Shown here in pieces: positions 1-4,323 of a DNA stretch of 6,352 nt. A model generated the notes under the pieces. That model was not told the origin of the DNA and made no database searches. It worked only from the letters and a program-made list of their open reading frames with translations. How positions within the stretch are numbered: the stretch's first letter is position 1; every line of letters begins with the position of its first letter. Source of the DNA: Candidatus Woesebacteria bacterium UBA5073 (GTDB taxonomy: Bacteria > Patescibacteriota > Microgenomatia > UBA8517); contig DIAR01000021.1 in assembly GCA_002415845.1 (NCBI GenBank), positions 1 to 6,352 on the forward strand, given 5' to 3'. The position numbers were made by a program, and so were the translations under genes.

Positions 1-1289
1 CCGCTTTCGTTGTCCGTTTTAAAGCCCTTCTTTTATTAGGTATCTTAATAGGCATCGCCATGTTTTTTGCCCTCAATCTATACAAAACCAAGATTACCGA
101 TAAGAACACTGAAAGAATTGGTGTTTCCGGTAAGTATGCTTTTGAAAGTCTCCCTACTTCAATTCTTAATTTAATAGGGGAGGGGCTAACCAGAATAGAC
201 GAAACGGGCAGCATTGAAGCCGGTCTGGCCAGTAGTTGGCAATACTCCGAAGACGGGAAAACTTGGACTTTTACTTTAGACGAAAACAAGGTTTGGCAGG
301 ACGGGAAAAAGATAACTTCAGACGATCTGAAGTACGAATTCAGTGATGCCCAGGTTTCCAAACCGGATGAAAAAACCATTGTTTTCACTCTCCAAAATTC
401 GTTTTCTCCCTTTCCGGCGGTTGTCGCCAAACCCATCTTTAAAAAAGGCCTTTTGGGAACAGGGGAATGGAAAGTTGTTAAAGCCAGAACTCTTTCCGGC
501 AAGGTAGAGCAACTGACCTTGGAGGATAAATCGGGCAATAAAAAGATTTTTAAATTCTACCCTTCGGAGGAAAGGACTAAACTGGCTTTTAAACTCGGTC
601 AGGTTGATATTATCGAAAAAGTCCTAAGCCCAGAACCTCTAAACAAATGGCCAAATCTGTTAATTGAAAAAGAGCCGGATTATGGTAGCTTCGTGGCCGT
701 CTTTTTTAACATCCAGGATAAAAAACTGGGCGAAAAAACCTTCCGTCAGGCTCTTAACTACGCGATTGATAAGGAAAAATTAAGCTCTGATAGGGCTCTT
801 GATTCTATTTCACCTCTTTCCTGGGCTTATAACCCCCAGGTTAAGCCATATAATTATGATTTGGACAGAGCCAAGGAACTTTACGAGGGGGTTCCCAAAG
901 AACTCAAAAACGATGAACCGATTAAGCTCATCACTATTCCCATTCTTCTTTCCGTAGCCGAAAAGGTGGCGGTCGATTGGGAAAAACTGGGCATTAAAAC
1001 CCAAATACAGGTCTTAAGTGAAATTCCAAGCGAATATCAGGCCTTAATTGCCATCTATGAGATACCCAAGGACCCCGATCAATACGCCATGTGGCATTCA
1101 ACCCAAAGCAGCCTGAATATCACACATTATCAAAGCCCGAGAATCGATAAACTCCTGGAAGACGGGAGAACACAATTAAACAAAGAGGAAAGAAAAAAGA
1201 TTTACCTTGATTTCCAAAGATTCCTGGTCGAAGACTCCCCGGCGGCTTTCCTTTATCACCCTACCCTTTACACGATTAAAAGAAAATAA
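1..1289 (+). CDS. Family-5 extracellular solute-binding protein of a peptide-type ABC transporter, N-terminally anchored; 5' end outside window
   Basis: The frame is open from base 3, so the ATG at 60 is internal: the codons before it encode a hydrophobic run that continues into the segment ending FFALNLY. This makes one membrane helix at about visible residues 8-27. The true start lies upstream of the window, and 428 residues are visible. After the helix come hallmarks of the SBP_bac_5 (DppA/OppA-like) family: GLTRID (61-66), LASSW (75-79), DGKTWTFTL (84-92), WQDGKKITSDD (98-108), and later FRQALNYAIDKEKL and a C-terminal LYHPTLYTIKRK. Known members bind peptides, nickel or other solutes outside the cell and deliver them to an ABC permease. 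The ligand cannot be told here. No lipobox cysteine is seen, so an uncleaved anchor is more likely than a lipoprotein. The visible length is shorter than the roughly 500 residues usual for the family, with a compressed middle region. No permease or ATPase gene is visible; they may lie upstream. Confidence 0.85.
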   Translation, partial: AFVVRFKALLLLGILIGIAMFFALNLYKTKITDKNTERIGVSGKYAFESLPTSILNLIGEGLTRIDETGSIEAGLASSWQYSEDGKTWTFTLDENKVWQDGKKITSDDLKYEFSDAQVSKPDEKTIVFTLQNSFSPFPAVVAKPIFKKGLLGTGEWKVVKARTLSGKVEQLTLEDKSGNKKIFKFYPSEERTKLAFKLGQVDIIEKVLSPEPLNKWPNLLIEKEPDYGSFVAVFFNIQDKKLGEKTFRQALNYAIDKEKLSSDRALDSISPLSWAYNPQVKPYNYDLDRAKELYEGVPKELKNDEPIKLITIPILLSVAEKVAVDWEKLGIKTQIQVLSEIPSEYQALIAIYEIPKDPDQYAMWHSTQSSLNITHYQSPRIDKLLEDGRTQLNKEERKKIYLDFQRFLVEDSPAAFLYHPTLYTIKRK

Positions 1290-1314
1290 TTAATATTCTG
1301 ACGCTAATATTTAT

Positions 1315-1521
1315 ATGAGCCCGGAAAAACAAGAAAGCGAACAAGCGGAACATAAAGTACCGACGGAAGTTGAGAAAAAAATTCATCAGACGCACTTTTC
1401 TGCCCTGAAAATTCCCCTGCAGGATGGTGATCATGATAGCACTTATGAATGGGTAAGCTCCGGTGTCGGACGCTTAAAACTGGTCCTAATAAAACTTAAA
1501 GAGGAGATAATGAATAAATAG
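1315..1521 (+). CDS. Small charged hypothetical protein, 68 aa
   Basis: This frame starts 25 bases after the solute-binding protein gene on the same strand. I do not recognise the product. It is soluble and highly charged: the first 25 residues are rich in Glu, Lys and Gln, the middle holds an acidic DGDHDSTYEW stretch, and the C-terminus (VGRLKLVLIKLKEEIMNK) looks like an amphipathic helix. No Shine-Dalgarno site precedes the ATG. A TAATAT at 1305-1310 could be a -10 element for a nearly leaderless message, but no -35 is evident, so it may instead be translated from read-through of the upstream gene. The GAGGAG at 1501-1506 is followed by an ATG at 1510 in this same frame, just three codons before the stop, so it marks no separate gene. 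Reality of the gene is moderately supported by length, spacing and strand. Confidence 0.5.
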   Translation: MSPEKQESEQAEHKVPTEVEKKIHQTHFSALKIPLQDGDHDSTYEWVSSGVGRLKLVLIKLKEEIMNK

Positions 1522-1552
1522 TATTTATTTATAGTAAAATTAATAATACATA

Positions 1553-1885
1553 ATGAATTATCTGCTCTTCATCCTTTCCGCCTATTTAAGTTACCATTTA
1601 AACAAATCTATATCGAAAAACGGGTGCAAAATAAACAACAGGTTGCCACACATAAAGATTAAGTTTCTTCAGTTCAGTCCAAACATTAAAATTCTTCTTA
1701 AAAATAAAACAGTTCATATCCACCATTGGCTGACTTACAGTATTATTTTAATTATCACGTTAACGATTAATGTCGGCTATTTAGAAACGTTGTTTTCAAA
1801 AGGTTTTTTGGTTGGCGGAATTATTCAGGGTTTATCCTTCCCTGATTGGAAGAAATTCATAATTCCAAAATCGAATATTAATTAG
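1553..1885 (+). CDS. Small membrane protein with HIHHW motif, 110 aa
   Basis: The product has a hydrophobic N-terminus (residues 3-14), a basic middle segment (17-52), the motif HIHHW (55-59), a strong membrane helix (about 60-76) and a C-terminal glycine-rich segment GGIIQGLSFPDW (88-99). I recall small uncharacterised proteins of this pattern from Patescibacteria, with His-His-Trp before a helix and a QGL...D motif near the end, but I know of no assigned function. The clustered histidines could bind metal, which is speculation. No Shine-Dalgarno site precedes the ATG. The upstream DNA is very AT-rich with -10-like hexamers (TAATAA at 1541-1546, exactly six bases before the ATG), so a leaderless transcript is plausible. 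It lies 31 bases after the 68-residue gene and faces the minus-strand island. The hairpin at 2005-2045 may stop transcription from both sides. Confidence 0.7.
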   Translation: MNYLLFILSAYLSYHLNKSISKNGCKINNRLPHIKIKFLQFSPNIKILLKNKTVHIHHWLTYSIILIITLTINVGYLETLFSKGFLVGGIIQGLSFPDWKKFIIPKSNIN

Positions 1886-1935
1886 GGAATTCTTCAAGTT
1901 AATTATTTATTAGTGCTACAGATAGAAAATTAATC

Positions 1936-2010
1936 TGGGTCATTTACCAGTCGATGTTGAACTTTTTTTCCTGAAATATTAATAATCAGTTCTCAATCCA
2001 ATAAAAAACC
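1936..2010. repeat. Imperfect direct repeat, copy A (distal end of the island)
   Basis: This stretch aligns with 2817-2897 with a few indels. Shared blocks are TGGGTCA-TTACCAGTCGATGTT, GAAC, GAAAT, GTT and a closing CCAATAAAAAACC that leads into a hairpin in both copies. Copy A is the more degenerate one: it has lost a base in the GTTCGAAC palindrome and has a T run where copy B has a stem. It contains no credible gene. On the minus strand it is immediately downstream of the terminator of the 150-aa/56-aa unit. Confidence 0.75.
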
Positions 2011-2046
2011 TGGAGTTGAGATTGTTTGGATCTACTCCAGGTTTTA
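2001..2046 (-). terminator. Rho-independent terminator, probably working in both directions
   Basis: A perfect 12-bp stem (AAAACCTGGAGT at 2005-2016 with ACTCCAGGTTTT at 2034-2045) encloses a 17-base loop. On the minus strand the stem is followed by a run of six T (A run at 2003-2008 on the plus strand), which fits termination of the 150-aa/56-aa operon 9 bases after the 56-aa stop. On the plus strand it ends in four T and could also stop transcripts from the 1553-1885 gene. Confidence 0.85.
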
Positions 2047-2053
2047 ACTTACT

Positions 2054-2224
2054 TTACTTGCTTTCTTTTTTATTGTTAAATCCCCATGCGACTATGGCGA
2101 TTACTCCAAGTAAGAAAGCGACAATAGCTTGTTGCCCGACGGAAAGAGTAATCAATCCTAAAGCGGCAAGCCCTGCAGTTATAGCTGCTTGAATGGCCAT
2201 TCCTAAAACCATCCATCTAAACAT
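2054..2224 (-). CDS. Two-helix small membrane protein, 56 aa
   Basis: The frame starts at an ATG (2224-2222) preceded by AAGGAAGGAAAA, a clear Shine-Dalgarno region, and ends at TAA just before the terminator. The product begins MFRWMVLGMAIQAAIT and has two hydrophobic segments (about residues 4-27 and 31-49), linked by the short polar turn LSVGQQ and closed by a basic tail NNKKESK. A positive N-terminus and a Lys-rich C-terminus on a helical hairpin suggest both ends are cytoplasmic. The pattern of helix, LSxxQQA turn, helix and charged tail recalls small membrane proteins near phage lysis genes, but that is a resemblance from memory and no function is assigned. It starts 27 bases after the 150-aa gene and shares its terminator, so the two form an operon. 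Confidence 0.8.
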   Translation of the reverse strand: MFRWMVLGMAIQAAITAGLAALGLITLSVGQQAIVAFLLGVIAIVAWGFNNKKESK

Positions 2225-2251
2225 TTTTCCTTCCTTTCTAGTTACAATGGA

Positions 2252-2704
2252 TTAAGCTGCAAATATTTCGGCAACGCCGTAATCAACAACTACAACAGCA
2301 GTGTCTTTCATACCATGCAACTTTGCTGCGGCTTCCTTGTCAAATGTATCGAGTGCTTCCTCGATTCCATTTCTCTCGGCAATTCCCCGTGCAAAAGGAA
2401 CTTCTCCTTTATCGCGGATTGATTGCCAGTCATAGCCGGGCATCAATATTTCAGCGAGTGGACCTCCATGAATGTCGTCAACTTTTATGACTACAATAAC
2501 GGCTTGATCAGCAGTTAAACCACGTTCCGTTAAACGGTTCTGAAAGTGTTTAACGCGATCCGCATTCATCTCCAGCGTAGCTTGACAGTTTAACTTATTA
2601 ACCGTATTAATTACCGCCATCGCATCTGGATCGTCCAACACTAGCTGGCCGTTGATTTCTCGAACAACCGCGCCCATTCTACTATTCTTACCTTGTGTAC
2701 TCAT
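2252..2704 (-). CDS. Soluble hypothetical protein, 150 aa
   Basis: The start at 2704 is well supported: ACTGGAGGTAGAAA precedes the ATG, placing GGAGG six bases upstream. I cannot name the family. The protein appears globular and alpha/beta: after a short tail it has a segment VREINGQLVLDDPDAMAVI, a polar helix with CQATLEMNADRVKHFQNRL, a strand-like AVIVVIKVDDIHGGPL, a loop ILMPGYDWQSIRDKGEVPF, a helix ERNGIEEALDTFDKEAAAK, and a hydrophobic end AVVVVDYGVAEIFAA. It has no signal peptide or membrane segment. The coding strand uses codons such as GCG, CGC, GAT and CCG more than the flanking genes do, and the protein is richer in Ala, Val and Asp, which suggests acquisition from a different genome. 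It is the first gene of a two-gene unit with the 56-aa membrane protein. Expression probably starts at the promoter at 2777-2804, giving a leader of roughly 65 bases. Confidence 0.8.
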   Translation of the reverse strand: MSTQGKNSRMGAVVREINGQLVLDDPDAMAVINTVNKLNCQATLEMNADRVKHFQNRLTERGLTADQAVIVVIKVDDIHGGPLAEILMPGYDWQSIRDKGEVPFARGIAERNGIEEALDTFDKEAAAKLHGMKDTAVVVVDYGVAEIFAA

Positions 2705-2776
2705 TTTCTACCTCCAGTTTTAGTTTGGGATTAATTTTTTAAATTATTTCAAACCCACGCGTTGTGAGTTAGGTGA

Positions 2777-2804
2777 ATATTATCAAATATGAAGCAAAAG
2801 TCAA
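2777..2804 (-). promoter_or_regulatory. Candidate promoter of the 150-aa/56-aa operon
   Basis: On the minus strand TTGACT (2804-2799) is followed, after 16 bases, by TAATAT (2782-2777). The -35 is near consensus and the -10 is moderate. It starts exactly at the edge of the repeat shared with the tRNA-His flank. The predicted leader to the start codon at 2704 is AT-rich with no convincing riboswitch. Confidence 0.5.
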
Positions 2805-2823
2805 TGTTATGGAGTATGGGTCA
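2797..2823. repeat. Short direct repeat shared with the tRNA-His 3' flank, copy 1
   Basis: This segment matches 3348-3374: the core GTTATGG(A/G)GTATGGGT has one difference and the preceding GTCAA(G)T differs by one inserted base. In copy 2 the motif directly abuts and enters the 3' end of tRNA-His. Both copies carry a -35-like TTGAC on the minus strand. Confidence 0.8.
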
Positions 2824-2897
2824 CTTACCAGTCGATGTTCGAACCTGGATTTCCGGAAATTCTTATGCTCTTCAGTTTTTAAGCCAATAAAAAACCC
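2817..2897. repeat. Imperfect direct repeat, copy B (between the two cassette-like units)
   Basis: This is the partner of 1936-2010. On the minus strand it contains CCAGGTTCGAACATCGACTGG, whose outer CCAG/CTGG could pair around a GTTCGAA reminiscent of a tRNA T-arm with about five extra bases. It is followed by a GTGACCCAT end that lines up with the GCCACCCAT 3' end of tRNA-His. It is not a functional tRNA: no matching acceptor, D or anticodon arms were found. A 33-codon plus-strand frame crosses it (2789-2890) but has no Shine-Dalgarno site. Confidence 0.7.
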
Positions 2898-2959
2898 TCC
2901 TATACTTCAAGAAACCACTTAACAAAATTTTGTTAAATAGTTTCCATCCGTAAGGAGGG
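2889..2959 (-). terminator. Nested hairpin terminator of the 67-aa gene
   Basis: Reading the minus strand, CCCTCCT (2959-2953) pairs with AGGAGGG (2901-2895), followed by six T (2894-2889), a standard intrinsic terminator end. Inside it lie a GAAAC/GTTTC stem (2911-2915 with 2940-2944) and a perfect 18-base palindrome TTAACAAAATTTTGTTAA (2919-2936). It lies 32 bases beyond the stop of the 67-aa gene. The interior is more elaborate than termination requires. Confidence 0.8.
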
Positions 2960-2991
2960 CATTTCTCTTGATAGAGTTTGCGTTATGGTAA

Positions 2992-3195
2992 TTATTGTCT
3001 TAAGCAATATGCACTAAGATGTCGTTCACTTCTATTAAGTGCAACCACACAACCGTCATGGGCTTTTCTACCTAGAGCAATTTTGACGACTAAGACGTTC
3101 AACTCGCCACTCTTTGGGTCATGATCCAGTTCAAAGAAGCGTCTCTCGTCCTTTTTCATCTTAATACACTCTTCATATACTTCATCGAGAGTCAT
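2992..3195 (-). CDS. Small hypothetical protein, 67 aa
   Basis: AAAGGAGAAAAAC precedes the ATG at 3195, an excellent Shine-Dalgarno site, and an intrinsic terminator follows the stop, so the gene is well supported despite its size. I do not recognise the product. It has an acidic and basic N-terminal helix (LDEVYEECIKMKKDERRFFEL), a turn DHDPKSGEL, a strand-like NVLVVKIALG, and a Cys/His-containing C-terminal part (HDGCVVALNRSERHLSAYCLRQ). Three cysteines (residues 10, 49 and 64) and several histidines are present but not in a recognisable zinc motif. It is monocistronic, with a likely leader of about 125 bases from the promoter at 3327-3355, and it forms one of the two cassette-like units beside tRNA-His. 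Confidence 0.75.
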   Translation of the reverse strand: MTLDEVYEECIKMKKDERRFFELDHDPKSGELNVLVVKIALGRKAHDGCVVALNRSERHLSAYCLRQ

Positions 3196-3326
3196 GTTTT
3201 TCTCCTTTCATTGAGAATATATGTGATTAACTAACAAACTATTTATTAACGTGCAAGAGAAATTTACCACTATAAACACTTAAACAGGCGCATATTAAGC
3301 CTGATATTGCTTATTTAGATAGAGAA

Positions 3327-3355
3327 AAGATACTTTAATTGAGGCTAAATGTCAA
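3327..3355 (-). promoter_or_regulatory. Candidate promoter of the 67-aa gene
   Basis: On the minus strand a perfect TTGACA (3355-3350) is followed, after 17 bases, by TATCTT (3332-3327). The leader before the start codon at 3195 is long and holds a possible small hairpin, CAGGC/GCCTG, near 3285-3304. No known riboswitch is recognised. The promoter begins about 15 bases beyond the 3' end of tRNA-His. Confidence 0.55.
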
Positions 3356-3374
3356 GTGTTATGGGGTATGGGTG
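3348..3374. repeat. Short direct repeat at the tRNA-His 3' end, copy 2
   Basis: This is the partner of 2797-2823. The repeat runs from the -35 of the 67-aa gene across the trailer and into the last four bases of tRNA-His, the usual place for a tRNA-associated attachment site. Whether it is one is inference. Confidence 0.75.
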
Positions 3375-3444
3375 GCTGACGAGACTCGAACTCGCGACCT
3401 CCTCCTCCACAGGGAGGCGCTCTAACCAACTGAGCTACAGCCAC
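3371..3444 (-). tRNA. tRNA-His (GUG)
   Basis: The minus strand folds as a full cloverleaf: acceptor GTGGCTG/CAGCCAC, anticodon stem CCTCC/GGAGG with loop CTGTGGA (anticodon GTG), and T-loop TTCGAGT. The discriminator is C73 and a G precedes position 1 (base 3445), the identity pair specific to tRNA-His. CCA is not encoded. It is the last tRNA of the four-gene cluster, and the cassette-like island starts right after it. Confidence 0.97.
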
Positions 3445-3449
3445 CAGGG

Positions 3450-3520
3450 AGCGGGTAGGGGGAATCGAACCCCCGTTAAGAGATTGGAAATCTCCTGTTC
3501 TACCATTGAACCATACCCGC
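3450..3520 (-). tRNA. tRNA-Gly (UCC)
   Basis: Acceptor GCGGGTA/TACCCGC with discriminator U73, anticodon stem GGAGA/TCTCT, loop TTTCCAA (anticodon TCC), and a five-pair GGGGG/CCCCC T-stem. It is separated from tRNA-His by only a few bases, so the two must be cut from one precursor. CCA is not encoded. Confidence 0.97.
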
Positions 3521-3546
3521 TAGTTATAAATGTACTTAATCTAATG

Positions 3547-3619
3547 TCGGAGTGCCCGGATTCGAACCGGGGACCTCCGCGTCCCAAACGCGGCGCTCTA
3601 CCAGCTGAGCCACACTCCG
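3547..3619 (-). tRNA. tRNA-Pro (UGG)
   Basis: Acceptor CGGAGTG/CACTCCG with A73, anticodon stem CCGCG/CGCGG, loop TTTGGGA (anticodon TGG), and T-arm CCCGG-TTCGAAT-CCGGG. The first acceptor base is C, as is usual for bacterial tRNA-Pro. CCA is not encoded. Confidence 0.97.
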
Positions 3620-3626
3620 TTTACGG

Positions 3627-3711
3627 TGCCGAGAGAGGGAGTCGAACCCTCACGACAAAAATTTGTCACAGGCTCTTAAGGCCAGCGCGTCTGCCATTCC
3701 GCCACCTCGGC
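3627..3711 (-). tRNA. tRNA-Leu (UAA)
   Basis: This 85-base class II tRNA has acceptor GCCGAGG/TCTCGGC (one G-U pair), A73, loop CTTAAGA (anticodon TAA), and a long variable arm whose stem is GACAAA/TTTGTC. The anticodon stem CTGGC/GCCTG has a U-U mismatch at the second pair. It is the first gene after the promoter at 3732-3760. CCA is not encoded. Confidence 0.96.
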
Positions 3712-3731
3712 TAATATTCCCGTACCCTTGT

Positions 3732-3760
3732 ATTTTACCTTTTTTGAACTTAATTGACAA
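3732..3760 (-). promoter_or_regulatory. Promoter of the tRNA-Leu-Pro-Gly-His cluster
   Basis: On the minus strand TTGTCA (3760-3755) and TAAAAT (3737-3732) are each one base from consensus, with the ideal 17-base spacer. The expected start, about 7 bases downstream, leaves a short leader before tRNA-Leu. The -35 overlaps that of the divergent promoter at 3754-3783. Confidence 0.75.
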
Positions 3761-3783
3761 AAGGTACCGATGTTTACTATCTT
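3754..3783 (+). promoter_or_regulatory. Promoter of the 121-aa membrane protein gene
   Basis: A perfect -35 TTGACA (3754-3759) is followed, after 18 bases, by TATCTT (3778-3783), or after 15 bases by TACTAT. The palindromic core TTGACAA/TTGTCAA serves as -35 in both directions, so polymerase binding to one promoter should exclude the other. Confidence 0.55.
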
Positions 3784-3794
3784 TAAATAAGAAT

Positions 3795-3800
3795 AGGTGG
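3795..3800 (+). promoter_or_regulatory. Ribosome binding site that fixes the start at 3809
   Basis: AGGTGG lies eight bases before the ATG at 3809. The alternative GTG start at 3797 sits inside this site and has none of its own, so 3809 is preferred. Confidence 0.75.
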
Positions 3801-3808
3801 TGATTACT

Positions 3809-4174
3809 ATGAAAAGATTTAAAAAGTTTATTCTTCCTTGGATTCACGGCTCGGTCTTTATTTATCTGGCCAGCCAAGTCATGCCCGGCAAGTTTGTTTT
3901 GGGAACCCATAAGTTGTCACTACTTGCCGCCATTATTATCTCTGGCTTTTTGGTCACCGTTTTAGTAGACGTTGCAGATCTTTTTTTGGCTAGGATCAAA
4001 ACGATTAAACTAAACAAAATAACCAAAGCCTTTGCTTTCTGGATTATTAACTTTGTTGCCTTATGGATTGTCGCCAGAATTGCACCCTATTCGGGTTTTG
4101 GCGTGGTTAAGTTTACCTATCTTATTGGGTTAGCTTTTGCTACCAATTTAATTCAACTTGCCCTAAAAAAGTGA
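3809..4174 (+). CDS. Four-helix membrane protein, phage holin family 4/YvlD-like, 121 aa
   Basis: The product starts MKRFKKFILPW and has four hydrophobic segments (about residues 7-24, 34-57, 73-92 and 98-118), with basic residues before the first and third. The two halves look alike: each has a helix followed by a Pro-Gly or Pro-containing turn (ASQVMPGKFVLGT and VARIAPYSGFGVV) and a second helix, a pattern seen in the YvlD/phage_holin_4_2 family. Those proteins are small inner-membrane proteins of uncertain role and, despite the name, are mostly not lysis proteins. It is monocistronic, has its own promoter, and sits between two minus-strand tRNA clusters. Its TGA stop (4172-4174) is also the complement of the last three bases of tRNA-Arg, so the two genes converge with a three-base overlap. 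The family assignment is moderate; the gene itself is secure. Confidence 0.75.
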   Translation: MKRFKKFILPWIHGSVFIYLASQVMPGKFVLGTHKLSLLAAIIISGFLVTVLVDVADLFLARIKTIKLNKITKAFAFWIINFVALWIVARIAPYSGFGVVKFTYLIGLAFATNLIQLALKK

Positions 4175-4243
4175 CCCTGGGAAGAATCGAACTTCCATCT
4201 CATCCTTAGAAGGGATTTGCTCTATCCGTTGAGCTACAAGGCC
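4172..4243 (-). tRNA. tRNA-Arg (UCU)
   Basis: Acceptor GGCCTTG/CAGGGTC (with two G-U pairs) and A73; anticodon stem AATCC/GGATG with an A-G mismatch at its base, loop CTTCTAA (anticodon TCT); T-arm GGAAG-TTCGATT-CTTCC. CCA is not encoded. The last three bases overlap, antisense, the stop codon of the 121-aa gene. A run of six T follows two bases after the discriminator on the minus strand and could help end transcription of the cluster. Confidence 0.94.
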
Positions 4244-4251
4244 ATACTAAG

Positions 4252-4323
4252 AGCGGGAGACGGGATTTGAACCCGCGACCTCAACATTGGCAATGTTGCG
4301 CTCTACCACTAAGCTACTCCCGC
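4252..4323 (-). tRNA. tRNA-Gly (GCC)
   Basis: Acceptor GCGGGAG/CTCCCGC with U73, anticodon stem CAACA/TGTTG, loop TTGCCAA (anticodon GCC), T-arm GCGGG-TTCAAAT-CCCGT. Its first ten bases are also the last codons and the TAG stop of the helix-turn-helix gene on the same strand. CCA is not encoded. Confidence 0.97.

Noticed and set aside
318..1004. Minus-strand frames within the solute-binding protein gene
   Set aside because: They are antisense shadows of a well-supported coding region.
1501..1521. Mini-frame MNK after a strong GAGGAG site
   Set aside because: The three codons are in frame with and inside the end of the 68-aa gene; too short to be called a gene.
2789..2890. 33-codon plus-strand frame over repeat copy B, with GHLPVDV also readable in copy A
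   Set aside because: No Shine-Dalgarno site, it runs through a promoter and into a terminator on the other strand, and the frame shifts between the two repeat copies.
1936..3374. Integron-type gene cassettes with attC sites
   Set aside because: The repeats lack the attC core sites and paired R/L boxes, and no integron integrase is visible; only the general cassette-like layout is similar.
3349..3714. Plus-strand 121-codon open frame across the first tRNA cluster
   Set aside because: It is read antisense through four certain tRNA genes; its apparent peptides (for example RLELATSSSTGRRSNQLSY) are typical translations of tRNA complements.
3650..3910. Minus-strand 86-codon frame ending in GGGMADALAL
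   Set aside because: The recognisable part is a translation of tRNA-Leu; the rest is antisense to the 121-aa gene and the promoter region.
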